Shown here: piece after piece, positions 33,842-42,017 of the stretch
Layout of the letters: each line of letters begins with the position of its first letter
Numbering within the stretch: position 1 is the stretch's first letter
From: Bradyrhizobium rifense
GTDB taxonomy: Bacteria > Pseudomonadota > Alphaproteobacteria > Rhizobiales > Xanthobacteraceae
Direction of reading: 5' to 3'
Assembly: GCF_008123425.1 (NCBI RefSeq)
Contig: NZ_VSSS01000014.1
Location: forward strand, 124,001 to 188,000
Length of the DNA stretch: 64,000 nt
Made by a program: the position numbers and the translations under genes
Notes under the pieces: generated by a model
What the model was told of the DNA's origin: nothing
Seen by the model: the letters and a program-made list of their open reading frames with translations, nothing else
Database searches by the model: none

Positions 33842-34714
33842 ATGGATATCGCGACCCACGTCTTTTCGGCGCTCTATCAATTCGGTGACGCCTTCGCGTT
33901 CCTGGTGCTCTCGGCCTGCGGGCTCGCGGTGATCTTCGGCATGATGGGCGTGATCAATCTCGCCCATGGCGAGTTCATCATGTGCGGTGCGTATGTGACG
34001 GCCGCGACCGCGCATGCGGGCTTGCCGCTGCCGCTGGGCATCCTGGCAGGCACGGTCGTATCCGCGCTCGTCGGCGTCCTGGTCGAGCTTGCGGTCATCC
34101 GCCATCTCTACGACCGGCCGCTCGACACCATCGTCGCGACTTGGGGCCTCAGCCTGATCGCCACGCAGGGCACGCTGATCATGGTCGGATCGACCATGGC
34201 CGGCGTTGGCACGCCGTTCGGCAGCTTTCAAGTTGGTGACTATTCCTATTCGATCTATCGCATCGTGCTGTTCTGCGCCGCGCTCGGCGTGCTGGCCGGG
34301 CTCTACGCGCTGTTCAACTGGACCCGCTTCGGCGTGCTGGCGCGCGCCACCATTCAGGTCCCGCATATGGCCGCCGCGCTCGGGGTCGACACCCGCCTGA
34401 TCTACAGCCTCACCTTCGCCTGCGGGGCGGGACTCGCCGGCCTTGCCGGTGGCCTCTATGCGCCGACCATGACGCTGGTGCCCACCATGGGCGCCACCTT
34501 CATCATGGAGGCATTCGTCACCGTGGTGATCGGAGGCGCAGACGTGTTCCTCGGCACGGCGCCTGCCGGCGGCCTGCTTGCGATCGTGAAGTCGGGGATG
34601 ACGTCCTGGCAAGGGCAGTTATTCGGTCAGATCGGTCTTTTGGTCGCCGTCATCATTGTGGTCCGGGTGCTGCCGAAGGGCATCTCCGGCTTCGTGCTGC
34701 GCGAACGCACCTGA
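33842..34714 (+). CDS. Urea/amide ABC transporter permease (UrtB/FmdE-like)
   Basis: A 290-residue LivH-group permease. It has LVLSACGLAVIFGMMGVINLAHGEFIM near the N-terminus, the coupling loop NWTRFGVLARATIQVPHMAAALGVDT, and VTVVIGGADVFLGTAPAGG near the C-terminus. ATG at 33842 directly follows GACTGGTTGGTTC with no strong Shine-Dalgarno, so it may be expressed less than the binding protein. Confidence 0.9.
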   Translation: MDIATHVFSALYQFGDAFAFLVLSACGLAVIFGMMGVINLAHGEFIMCGAYVTAATAHAGLPLPLGILAGTVVSALVGVLVELAVIRHLYDRPLDTIVATWGLSLIATQGTLIMVGSTMAGVGTPFGSFQVGDYSYSIYRIVLFCAALGVLAGLYALFNWTRFGVLARATIQVPHMAAALGVDTRLIYSLTFACGAGLAGLAGGLYAPTMTLVPTMGATFIMEAFVTVVIGGADVFLGTAPAGGLLAIVKSGMTSWQGQLFGQIGLLVAVIIVVRVLPKGISGFVLRERT

Positions 34715-34729
34715 CGGAGTGATGGCGTC

Positions 34730-35794
34730 GTGACCGGTTTCGTCTCTTTCTTTCGTCGTCTCGAAGGCCCGCAGACCGTCGGTCGTGGTCCGGCCTTCTG
34801 GAGCCTGTTTGCCGTCGTGATGATGATCGCGGTCGCTTATCCGCTGTTCAGCGACGGCTACACGGTCGGCAACACCGTCTACTTCTTCGTCTGGGTGTTC
34901 ATCGCTCTCAGCCTCTGCCTGATCTGGGGCTATGGCGGCTCACTGTCTTTCGGGCAAACCGCGTTCTTCGGCATCGCGGGGTACGGCTACGGCGTCCTGA
35001 CCCTCAATTTCGGTTCGGCCTATGGATTCACATTGGTGGCGCTGGTGGCGTCGGTCGCGATTGCGGCGTTCTTTGCGGCCTTGCTCGGCTACTTCATGTT
35101 CTTCGGACGCATCGCCGGCGTATTTCTCGGCATCGTCACGCTCGCCGTGACCCTGATGCTGGAGCGCTTCATGGCGCAGACTGCGGGACCGGAGTGGCAT
35201 ATTGGTAGCGCGCGGCTCAACGGCTTCAACGGCATGAGCGCGATGCCGCCTCTGACCATCCCGTGGCCGGGCGAACCGATCGTGCTATTCGCCGATGTTG
35301 GGCTCTATTATTTCGTGCTTGGCCTTTTGGTTTTCGTCTATCTGGCCTTGCGCATCCTGATGAACTCGTCGTTCGGCAACGTGATCGTCGCGATTCGCGA
35401 GAACCCGGAACGGGCGGAGATGCTGGGCTACGATGTGCGCAAGTATCAGCTCATCACTTTCGTCATCGGCGCCGTGCTCGCGGGGATGTCGGGCGTGCTC
35501 TACACGGCGTGGGGACAATATATCACGCCGTCGAGCATGGGCATGACGGCGGCGGCGCTGCCGCTGATCTGGGTTGCCGTCGGCGGCCGCAGTGATCTGA
35601 CCTCGACCGTGGTCGGCACGCTGGTCGTGCTGGCGGCATTCCAGGCGCTCACGATCTACGGCAGCCAGTATGCGCTCGTCTTCATGGGTGTGCTGCTGGT
35701 GCTGACCGTCCTCATCGCCCCGAACGGTCTCGTGCTGGGGACGATGAACTGGCTCGGACGGCTCGCCGCGCGCATCACCCAAAGGGCCGGCTGA
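34730..35794 (+). CDS. Urea/amide ABC transporter permease (UrtC/FmdF-like)
   Basis: A 354-residue LivM-group permease that begins at a GTG codon. LIWGYGGSLSFGQTAFFGIAGYGYG is the LivM landmark. NSSFGNVIVAIRENPERAEMLGYDVRKY is the coupling loop, and LPLIWVAVGGRSDLTSTVVG lies near the C-terminus. The stop overlaps the next start (TGATG), so the transporter genes are translationally coupled. Confidence 0.9.
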   Translation: MTGFVSFFRRLEGPQTVGRGPAFWSLFAVVMMIAVAYPLFSDGYTVGNTVYFFVWVFIALSLCLIWGYGGSLSFGQTAFFGIAGYGYGVLTLNFGSAYGFTLVALVASVAIAAFFAALLGYFMFFGRIAGVFLGIVTLAVTLMLERFMAQTAGPEWHIGSARLNGFNGMSAMPPLTIPWPGEPIVLFADVGLYYFVLGLLVFVYLALRILMNSSFGNVIVAIRENPERAEMLGYDVRKYQLITFVIGAVLAGMSGVLYTAWGQYITPSSMGMTAAALPLIWVAVGGRSDLTSTVVGTLVVLAAFQALTIYGSQYALVFMGVLLVLTVLIAPNGLVLGTMNWLGRLAARITQRAG

Positions 35795-36510
35795 TGTCGC
35801 TGCTCGAGCTTCGTAAACTGAACAAGCATTTCGGCGGCCTGCACGTCACCAATGCCGTTGACCTCACGTTGGAGGCGGGTGAGATCCATTGCCTGATTGG
35901 CCCGAACGGCGCCGGCAAGAGCACGCTGTTTCGCCTGATCCTCGGCGAGCACCATCCTGGCAGCGGCGATGTCCTCTTCGCGGGAGAGAACATCACGGCG
36001 CTGAAGGCCTTTGCGCGGATTCGCCGCGGACTGTCGGTCAAGTTCCAGGTGCCTGGAGTCTTCAAGGGCCTATCCGTCCGCCAGAACCTCGAGATCGCCT
36101 TGCAGAGCCGGCATCGCGGCAGGGAACTCGAAGCGGAGATCGACAGACTGCTCGTCTTCCTCGGACTGGCGAGCGAGCAGGCGCAGACGGCCGGCAATCT
36201 TAGCCACGGCCAGAAGCAGTGGCTTGAGATCGGCATGGCGATCAGCTTGAAACCAAGTCTTCTGTTGCTCGACGAGCCGACCGCCGGCATGTCTCCGGAA
36301 GAAACCCACATGACGGGTGAAATGGTGCAGCGGCTCAATGCCGATGGCATGACTGTGCTGGCGATCGAGCACGACATGGCCTTCGTACGCCAGGTTGCCC
36401 AGCGCGTGACCGTGCTGCATCTCGGCCAGGTCTTTGCGCAAGGCTCGATCGACGAGATCGTGGCCGACGAGCGTGTCGCGGCGATCTATCTGGGGCAGGC
36501 TCATGCTTGA
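35794..36510 (+). CDS. Urea/amide ABC transporter ATP-binding protein (UrtD-like)
   Basis: A 238-residue ABC ATPase. Walker A is GPNGAGKST, the signature is LSHGQKQWLEIGMAI and Walker B is LLLLDEPTAGMSPEE. The SHGQKQWLEIG signature is characteristic of UrtD rather than LivG. It is coupled to the upstream permease by TGATG and overlaps the downstream ATPase by 8 bp. Confidence 0.92.
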   Translation: MSLLELRKLNKHFGGLHVTNAVDLTLEAGEIHCLIGPNGAGKSTLFRLILGEHHPGSGDVLFAGENITALKAFARIRRGLSVKFQVPGVFKGLSVRQNLEIALQSRHRGRELEAEIDRLLVFLGLASEQAQTAGNLSHGQKQWLEIGMAISLKPSLLLLDEPTAGMSPEETHMTGEMVQRLNADGMTVLAIEHDMAFVRQVAQRVTVLHLGQVFAQGSIDEIVADERVAAIYLGQAHA

Positions 36511-37231
36511 TAGGCCGCGCAAGGAAGTCATCCTGTCGACGCTGGCTCTGCGCGCCGGCTATGGCGGCAAGCCCGTCCTGCAAGGCCTCGAGATCGAGGT
36601 GCGGGAAGGCGAGATCGTCGCTGTCATTGGACGCAACGGTGTCGGCAAGTCCACGCTGATGAAGAGCCTGATCGGGCTGGTGCCTGCGATGAGCGGCTCG
36701 GTCGTCTATCGCGGCGAGGCGGTGGAATCTCTCCCGGCGTACAAGCGGGCTCGCCTCGGCATGGGTTACGTGCCGCAGGGGCGCGACGTGTTCCCGCGGC
36801 TGACCGTCGGCGAGAACGTCGCTGTCGGCGCCGCGATCAAGGGCAGCGGCATCCCCGAGGCGGGTCGGCGCAAGATCGTCGAGGCGTTTCCGATTCTCGC
36901 CGAGCGCTGGACCCAGCGTGCGGGCACCATGTCCGGCGGCCAGCAACAGCAACTCGCGATCGGGCGAGTCCTGATTGCCGATCCGAGTCTCATCCTGCTG
37001 GACGAACCGTCGGAGGGCATCCAGCCCAACATCGTCCAGGACATCGCACGCAACATGGTCGAGCTCAACCGCAGGACTGGCGTGACCATGATCCTGGTCG
37101 AGCAGAATCTCGACATGATCCGCGCCATGGCGCAGCGCTGCTACGTCATGGACAAAGGCCGCATCGTCGCGAGTCTCGATCGCTCCGCGCTCGACGATGA
37201 GGCGGAGATGCGCCGCCACCTCGCGGTTTGA
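36503..37231 (+). CDS. Urea/amide ABC transporter ATP-binding protein (UrtE-like)
   Basis: A 242-residue ABC ATPase. Walker A is GRNGVGKST, the signature is MSGGQQQQLAIGRVLI and Walker B is ILLDEPSEGIQPNIVQDI, the last being typical of UrtE. The start at 36503 (MLDRPRKEVILSTLAL) overlaps the previous stop. A longer frame from 36434 lies wholly inside the neighbour and is rejected. It completes a five-gene importer. Confidence 0.92.
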   Translation: MLDRPRKEVILSTLALRAGYGGKPVLQGLEIEVREGEIVAVIGRNGVGKSTLMKSLIGLVPAMSGSVVYRGEAVESLPAYKRARLGMGYVPQGRDVFPRLTVGENVAVGAAIKGSGIPEAGRRKIVEAFPILAERWTQRAGTMSGGQQQQLAIGRVLIADPSLILLDEPSEGIQPNIVQDIARNMVELNRRTGVTMILVEQNLDMIRAMAQRCYVMDKGRIVASLDRSALDDEAEMRRHLAV

Positions 37232-37261
37232 AAGCGACGCCTATAACCAAGGAGAACAGCA

Positions 37262-38251
37262 ATGGCCTGGCAAAATGATTCGATTATGGCCCGCAAGGGT
37301 CTCGCCAAGGGCGAGCGCGGCAAGGAATACACGATCACCGAAACCGAGCAAGGCAAGTACCACTATGTCTACGGGCCCTATGTGAAGCCGGTGCTGACGG
37401 TCGATCCGGGCGCCGTCGTCTCCGCCGAGACGCATGACGCGTTCGAAGGCGCAATCAAGCACGAGACCGATAGCCCGTCGAAGATCCTCAACTTCCCGTT
37501 CCTCAATCCGCAGAACGGACCGATCCACGTCAATGGCGCCGAGAAAGGCGACGTGCTGGCCGTTTATATCGAAAGCATCGTGCCGCGCGGGCCGCAGCCG
37601 TGCGGCACCACCGTGGTCATGCCGGACTTCGGCGGCCTGGTCAGCACGGGACAGACCGCGCTGCTCAATCCGGCGCTGCCCGAGCGCGTGAAGAAGCTGG
37701 TGATCGATGCCAAGACCGGAACGAAGTGGAACGACAAGATCACGCTTCCTTATGAGCCGTTCATCGGCACCATCGGCACCTCGCCGGAGATTGAGGCGAT
37801 CTCGTCGCTGGTTCCGGACTATTATGGTGGCAACATGGACCTTCCCGATGTCGGTGTCGGCGCCGTCATTTACCTGCCGGTCAACACCAAGGGTGCGCTA
37901 CTTTATCTCGGCGACTGCCATGCCGCACAAGGCGACGGCGAGCTCTGCGGCGTCGCCATCGAGCATCCGACCGTGACCACAGTCCAGATTGACTTGATCA
38001 AGGGCTGGACCATTGCGTGGCCACGGCTCGAGACGAAGGAGTTCATCATGACCATTGGCTCGGCGCGGCCGATGGAGGATGCCGCCCGCATCGCCTATCG
38101 CGAGCTCTGCCGCTGGATGGCGGCCGACTACGGCTTCGACGAGATCGACGCCTACATGCTGCTAACTCAGGCCGGACGCATGCGTGTCGGCAACATGGTC
38201 GATCCCAAATATACGCTCGGCGCCTCCATCAAGAAGTCCTTTCTCGTTTGA
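37262..38251 (+). CDS. fmdA: Acetamidase/formamidase family amidase
   Basis: A 329-residue FmdA_AmdA protein. Landmarks are GAEKGDVLAVYIESI, VMPDFGGLVSTG, PFIGTIGTSP, GGNMDLPDVGVGAVIYLPVNTKGALLY and GDCHAAQGDGELCG. All are metal-dependent amidase family segments. It would release ammonia from formamide, acetamide or a close relative in the cytoplasm. The start follows AAGGAGAACAGCA. It is placed after the importer and AmiC/AmiR, as expected for an inducible short-amide island. Confidence 0.88.
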   Translation: MAWQNDSIMARKGLAKGERGKEYTITETEQGKYHYVYGPYVKPVLTVDPGAVVSAETHDAFEGAIKHETDSPSKILNFPFLNPQNGPIHVNGAEKGDVLAVYIESIVPRGPQPCGTTVVMPDFGGLVSTGQTALLNPALPERVKKLVIDAKTGTKWNDKITLPYEPFIGTIGTSPEIEAISSLVPDYYGGNMDLPDVGVGAVIYLPVNTKGALLYLGDCHAAQGDGELCGVAIEHPTVTTVQIDLIKGWTIAWPRLETKEFIMTIGSARPMEDAARIAYRELCRWMAADYGFDEIDAYMLLTQAGRMRVGNMVDPKYTLGASIKKSFLV

Positions 38252-38265
38252 GGACCAGCCAGGCC

Positions 38266-40005
38266 ATGCCGCGCATACACATAGTCGCCGCCGTCCAGTT
38301 CGAGCCGACCATGTTCGAGAAGGAGCGCAACATTGCGCGCCTTCTCGATTTCTGCGAGCAGGCGGCGGCTGCCGGCGCCAAGCTGATCGTCACGCCGGAA
38401 ATGGGAACGACGGGCTATTGCTGGTTTGACCGTGCCGAGGTCGCACCGTTTGTCGAGACGATCCCGGGGCCGACCACGAACCGTTTCGCGGCGCTGGCGC
38501 GCAAGCACGCCTGTTACATCGTGGTTGGCATGCCGGAGGTCGATGAGGACGGCATCTACTTCAACACAGCCGTCCTGATCGGCCCCGACGGCGTTGTCGG
38601 TCGCCATCGCAAGACGCATCCCTATATCTCCGAGCCGAAATGGGCGGCGGCGGGCGATCTGCATAATCAGGTGTTCGAGACGCCGATCGGGCGGATCGCA
38701 CTGCTGATCTGTATGGACATCCATTTCGTGGAAACTGCGCGACTGATGGCGCTCGGGGGCGCGGACGTCATCTGCCATATCTCCAACTGGCTGGCCGAGC
38801 GGACGCCTGCGCCTTACTGGATCAGCCGCGCCTTCGAGAACGGCTGCTACGTCATCGAGAGCAATCGATGGGGGCTCGAACGCACGGTACAATTCAGCGG
38901 CGGCAGCTGCGTGATCGCGCCGGATGGGCAGGTGACGGCCGTGCTTGACAAGGGCGATGGAGTCCTGCTGTCCGAGATCGACCTCGACGCCGCCCGCGTG
39001 CGCCGCGTGCTCGGTGAGACCGTGTTCGCGCAGCGACGGCCGGAGCTCTATCCGGAATTGCTCACCGACACATTCAGCTGGAATCCGCGTGACTTCTTCC
39101 GTCTCTACGGTCACGAGCCTTGGCCCGCCGGCAAGACGTCGCAGGTTAGCGTCGCGCAATTTGCGCCTGGTGATGACGCTGCTCAAAATCTGAAGGAGAT
39201 CGAGGCGCACGCGCGCGCGGCAAAAGAGGAGGGGGCGGAGCTTGTCGTCTTTCCGGAGCTGGCAGTGACGGGCCTGACCGATCCCGCGAAGTCGGCGCAG
39301 CCGATACCGGGGCCGGCGACTGCTAGCCTCGGCGAGCTTGCGGCGGATCTTGGCCTCTATCTCATCTGCGGCCTCGCCGAGCGCAGCGACGATCTGGTCT
39401 ACAACAGTGCCTGCCTGGTCGCGCCCGATGGAAGCATCTCCGTCTATCGCAAGACGCATCTGGCGGCCGACGAGCGAAGCTGGGCCACGGCCGGTGACGG
39501 TTGGACCGTCGTTGACACGCCGATCGGCCGCATCGGGCTAATGATCGGTCACGATGCATCTTTCCCAGAAGCGGGCCGGGTCTTGGCGCTACGCGGCTGC
39601 GATCTCATTGCGTGTCCCGCCGCGATTAGGGGGCGCTTCAGTTCGTCGCATGCCGGGACGGAGGTCGAGCAGCCGAAGCCGATTCCGACCGGTCCGGATC
39701 CGCATCATTGGCATCATTTCCGCGTTCGCGCCGGCGAAAACAATTTGTTCTTCGCCTTCGCCAATGTCGTCGATCCCGAGCGCGGCTATCCCGGGTTGAG
39801 CGGCGTGTTCGGTCCGGACACGTTCGCGTTTCCGCGGCGGGAGGCGATCGCGACCGACGCCACGGGCATTGCAACCGCACTGGTCGACACGACCAATCTG
39901 GACAGCGTCTATCCGACCAATGTCGTGCGTCGAAAGGATCTGGTTTCGATGCGCATGCCGCACAGCTATCGTGGATTGGTGAAGGTGACTGCGAACAATT
40001 ACTGA
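38266..40005 (+). CDS. Tandem carbon-nitrogen hydrolase (nitrilase superfamily), second domain inactive
   Basis: A 579-residue protein with two nitrilase-fold domains in a row. Domain 1 (about 1-270) keeps the full Glu-Lys-Cys triad: E45 in TPEMGTTGY, K116 in RKTHPY and C149 in LLICMDIHF. Domain 2 (about 290-575) keeps E331 (FPELAVTG) and K396 (YRKTHLA). The cysteine position is Gly428 in LMIGHDASF, so that domain cannot form the thioester. The longer in-frame extension from 38017 is inside the amidase gene and is rejected. Substrate probably an amide or nitrile. Domain 2 may be structural or regulatory. Confidence 0.85.
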   Translation: MPRIHIVAAVQFEPTMFEKERNIARLLDFCEQAAAAGAKLIVTPEMGTTGYCWFDRAEVAPFVETIPGPTTNRFAALARKHACYIVVGMPEVDEDGIYFNTAVLIGPDGVVGRHRKTHPYISEPKWAAAGDLHNQVFETPIGRIALLICMDIHFVETARLMALGGADVICHISNWLAERTPAPYWISRAFENGCYVIESNRWGLERTVQFSGGSCVIAPDGQVTAVLDKGDGVLLSEIDLDAARVRRVLGETVFAQRRPELYPELLTDTFSWNPRDFFRLYGHEPWPAGKTSQVSVAQFAPGDDAAQNLKEIEAHARAAKEEGAELVVFPELAVTGLTDPAKSAQPIPGPATASLGELAADLGLYLICGLAERSDDLVYNSACLVAPDGSISVYRKTHLAADERSWATAGDGWTVVDTPIGRIGLMIGHDASFPEAGRVLALRGCDLIACPAAIRGRFSSSHAGTEVEQPKPIPTGPDPHHWHHFRVRAGENNLFFAFANVVDPERGYPGLSGVFGPDTFAFPRREAIATDATGIATALVDTTNLDSVYPTNVVRRKDLVSMRMPHSYRGLVKVTANNY

Positions 40006-40026
40006 ACCAGGAAAAGGAATCCGACC

Positions 40027-40788
40027 ATGGATCTGGGACTGAAGGGCGCCAAGGTTCTCATCACGGGAAGCACCAAGGGAATCGGCCGCGCGATCGCCGA
40101 GACATTTGCCGCCGAAGGCGCCAATGTCGGCGTGTGCTCGCGCAATCTGGCCGAGGTCGAGAGCACGACTGCCGCGCTCAAGGCCAATGGCATCGCGGCC
40201 TATGGAGGTGCGGTCGACGTCTCCGATGCGGCAGCACTGAAGGCCTGGGTCGGCGATATGGCGGCCAAGCTCGGCGGCATCGATGTCGTCGTCGCCAATG
40301 TCAGCGCGCTTGCCATCGGGCAGGACGACGAAAGCTGGGAGAAGGAGTTTGCGACCGATATGATGGGTACGGTTCGGCTGGTGAATGCGGCCATGCCCTA
40401 TCTGGAGAAGAGTGCCGCCGGCGCGATCGTCACCATTTCCAGCGTCTCAGGGCGCGAGGTCGATTTCGCCGCGGGTCCCTACGGCACCTTCAAGGCGGCG
40501 ATCATCCACTACACGCAGGGACTGGCCAATCAGCTCGCAGGGAAGGGTATTCGCGCGAACTCGGTCTCCCCGGGAAATACCTATTTCGATGGCGGGGTCT
40601 GGAACATGATCAAGGACAACAACCCCGAGCTCTACAAGACTGCATTAGCCCTCAACCCGACGGGACGGATGGGAACGCCGCAGGAAATGGCCAACGCCGT
40701 GGTGTTTCTCGCCAGCCGCGCGGCCAGCTTCATCACGGGCACAAATCTTGTCGTCGACGGCGCACTCACGCGTGGGGTGCAGTTGTAG
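40027..40788 (+). CDS. Short-chain dehydrogenase/reductase
   Basis: A 253-residue classical SDR. The cofactor motif is TGSTKGIGRA. Catalytic Ser lies in TISSVSGREV, and Tyr and Lys in YGTFK. It has the C-terminal ITGTNLVVDGALTRG. The Asn in the usual NNAG strand is VVANVSAL, so partly changed. It follows the nitrilase-family gene by 21 bp in the same operon. It may reduce or oxidise a carbonyl product of amide breakdown. Substrate unknown. Confidence 0.88.
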   Translation: MDLGLKGAKVLITGSTKGIGRAIAETFAAEGANVGVCSRNLAEVESTTAALKANGIAAYGGAVDVSDAAALKAWVGDMAAKLGGIDVVVANVSALAIGQDDESWEKEFATDMMGTVRLVNAAMPYLEKSAAGAIVTISSVSGREVDFAAGPYGTFKAAIIHYTQGLANQLAGKGIRANSVSPGNTYFDGGVWNMIKDNNPELYKTALALNPTGRMGTPQEMANAVVFLASRAASFITGTNLVVDGALTRGVQL

Positions 40789-40845
40789 GAAAACGTATCG
40801 GCGTTTGCCTCGCATTGGACCTCGATAGCTCAAAACTTGCCCCTG

Positions 40846-41049
40846 ATGGATTGGAGCGAAAGTCATCGCTTGCTCGCCGAGAGCTCTGCCGCGCTTGAGA
40901 CGTACAGCGTGCTTTGGGGAATAGCCGAAAAGACCGGCTTCACAGCGCAGGAGCAAAATGGCGCATACCTCGCCATCATCTTCGAAAACGAGTGCAACGG
41001 CAGGCGATCATGTGCACGTCCGGCGGCTATACTATTTTCGCGGAAATAG
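40846..41049 (+). CDS. Small hypothetical protein, low support
   Basis: A 67-codon frame starting MDWSESHRLLAESSAALETY and containing TGFTAQEQNGAYLAIIFENECN. It has no ribosome binding site and no family that I recognise. The amino-acid composition is plausible for a soluble helical protein. Its start coincides with one copy of the GATGGATTGGAGCGA repeat, so it could instead be chance reading through an att-like sequence. Confidence 0.3.
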   Translation: MDWSESHRLLAESSAALETYSVLWGIAEKTGFTAQEQNGAYLAIIFENECNGRRSCARPAAILFSRK

Positions 41050-41053
41050 TATA
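41028..41053. repeat. 26-bp palindrome
   Basis: A perfect 10-bp inverted repeat, TATACTATTT at 41028-41037 and AAATAGTATA at 41044-41053, around a TCGCGG centre. It is AT-rich in an otherwise GC-rich context, and looks like an operator for a dimeric regulator, such as a toxin-antitoxin or Xre-type repressor. No such gene is adjacent. It may be an orphan operator left by a lost module. Confidence 0.5.
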
Positions 41054-41080
41054 ACGGGGGCGAGTGTGAAGAGGATGTTA

Positions 41081-41164
41081 TAACCAATTGAAATCGCAGG
41101 ACTATCGCTTTTCCGTGGCCCCGATGATGGATTGGAGCGAGAGTTCAGGTTTTTCAATTGGTTA
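41081..41164. other. dusA 5'-end remnant framed by 13-bp inverted repeats (att-like site)
   Basis: In frame, 41100-41140 reads DYRFSVAPMMDWSE, the start of tRNA-dihydrouridine synthase A, then stops within 9 codons. That stretch of dusA is a known integration target for a family of integrases. The remnant is enclosed by a perfect 13-bp inverted repeat, TAACCAATTGAAA (41081-41093) and TTTCAATTGGTTA (41152-41164). A near-copy of the core, GATGGATTGGAGCGA plus AGT, lies at 40845-40863. I infer an attachment scar of a past integrative element. Confidence 0.6.
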
Positions 41165-41409
41165 AAAGGCGGCGTGTGCACGACGTGTGCACCGGGAGAT
41201 CTAGAAGAATCTATTGTGGGCAAGTGTGAAGCCGGTCGTTTTGGACTGATCTGACACGTCCGCAGAAGCCTGATGGTCTAAAGAGTGGCGCCGTAAGGGT
41301 AGGGCATTCGCGTGAGGCTTGGAGTTGATAGCGCCCCTCATGCGCAGAACTCCGTGTTCGGCTGATCGAGAAGAGCAATGTGAACTGCAGTGAGACAAAA
41401 ATTGATGTC

Positions 41410-41437
41410 GGGGGTTCGAGTCCCTCTCCCGCTACCA
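41410..41437 (+). other. tRNA 3'-end remnant (T-arm, acceptor and CCA)
   Basis: The stretch has a T-stem GGGGG, T-loop TTCGAGT, CCCTC, then acceptor strand TCCCGCT, discriminator A and encoded CCA. No matching 5' half (AGCGGGA, D-arm, anticodon arm) precedes it, so it is not a tRNA gene. Such 3'-end copies are left when elements integrate into tRNA genes. It lies 250 bp from the dusA remnant in a region without convincing genes (41165-42017). Confidence 0.65.
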
Positions 41438-42017
41438 AATTTCCACGATTTTGCTCGCGTTGCTTCGATCTTTTGCGATTCGTTTCGCTCAATGGTAGCG
41501 CCTCGTCAGCGGGAAAGGATTCGCCCCTCAAGCTCAGGCGAAAGTTTGGGGGAAAGCGCGACTTGTGCGCGATCAATGTCGATAGTTGCGCCTCCGGGAT
41601 TTGAACTGTCGGGGACGCAGGCAGGCTTTCCGCCTCTCGGGACCCCACCAACGTGCGCACGTCGCCAGCCACAAGGGCCCTCTGCGGTGAGTGCTCTATT
41701 CATCTTGTAGTAATCATGATCCACTCGAAGCGGTCATTGGGCCCGGCGCCGATCTGGACTACTCATTCGAAACGGCAAACAGTGTCTACCCCAATAAGCC
41801 GATACCGGCCGCCCGAAGATAGCGCCAAGTAGGCAAACCAGGACAGATCGAATTCTGTTGCTGTGACAGCCGTCGATTCCGCGAAATCCTCAGAATCATG
41901 GGGCAGGAGACAAAAGGTCCATGAATCTCTGGAAGACCTGGTGCAAGTTGTAGTCTGCGGCGCGCAAGATTGGTGCCTATTCCGGTCTCCGCAGGAAAGA
42001 TGCGAACAAGCCTGGAT
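41438..42017. other. Gene-poor island border
   Basis: About 580 bp without a supported gene. Frames present are short, lack ribosome binding sites and run partly antisense to the tRNA remnant. I see no transposase or integrase fragment. By eye the base composition is less GC-rich than the amide island to the left. Confidence 0.45.

Noticed and set aside
38167-39459. Minus-strand open frame of 430 codons opposite the tandem nitrilase
   Set aside because: The plus-strand nitrilase has all its motifs, so this is a GC-driven shadow.
41480-41620. Second tRNA-like stretch (GCTCAATGGTAGCGCC and TTCAAATCC on opposite strands)
   Set aside because: Stems do not pair into a cloverleaf and the halves are on different strands, so I do not call a tRNA.
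41211-41672. Minus-strand frame with GEGLEPPTSIF in its middle
   Set aside because: This phrase is the usual artefact of translating the antisense of a tRNA T-arm and acceptor; it overlaps the tRNA remnant.
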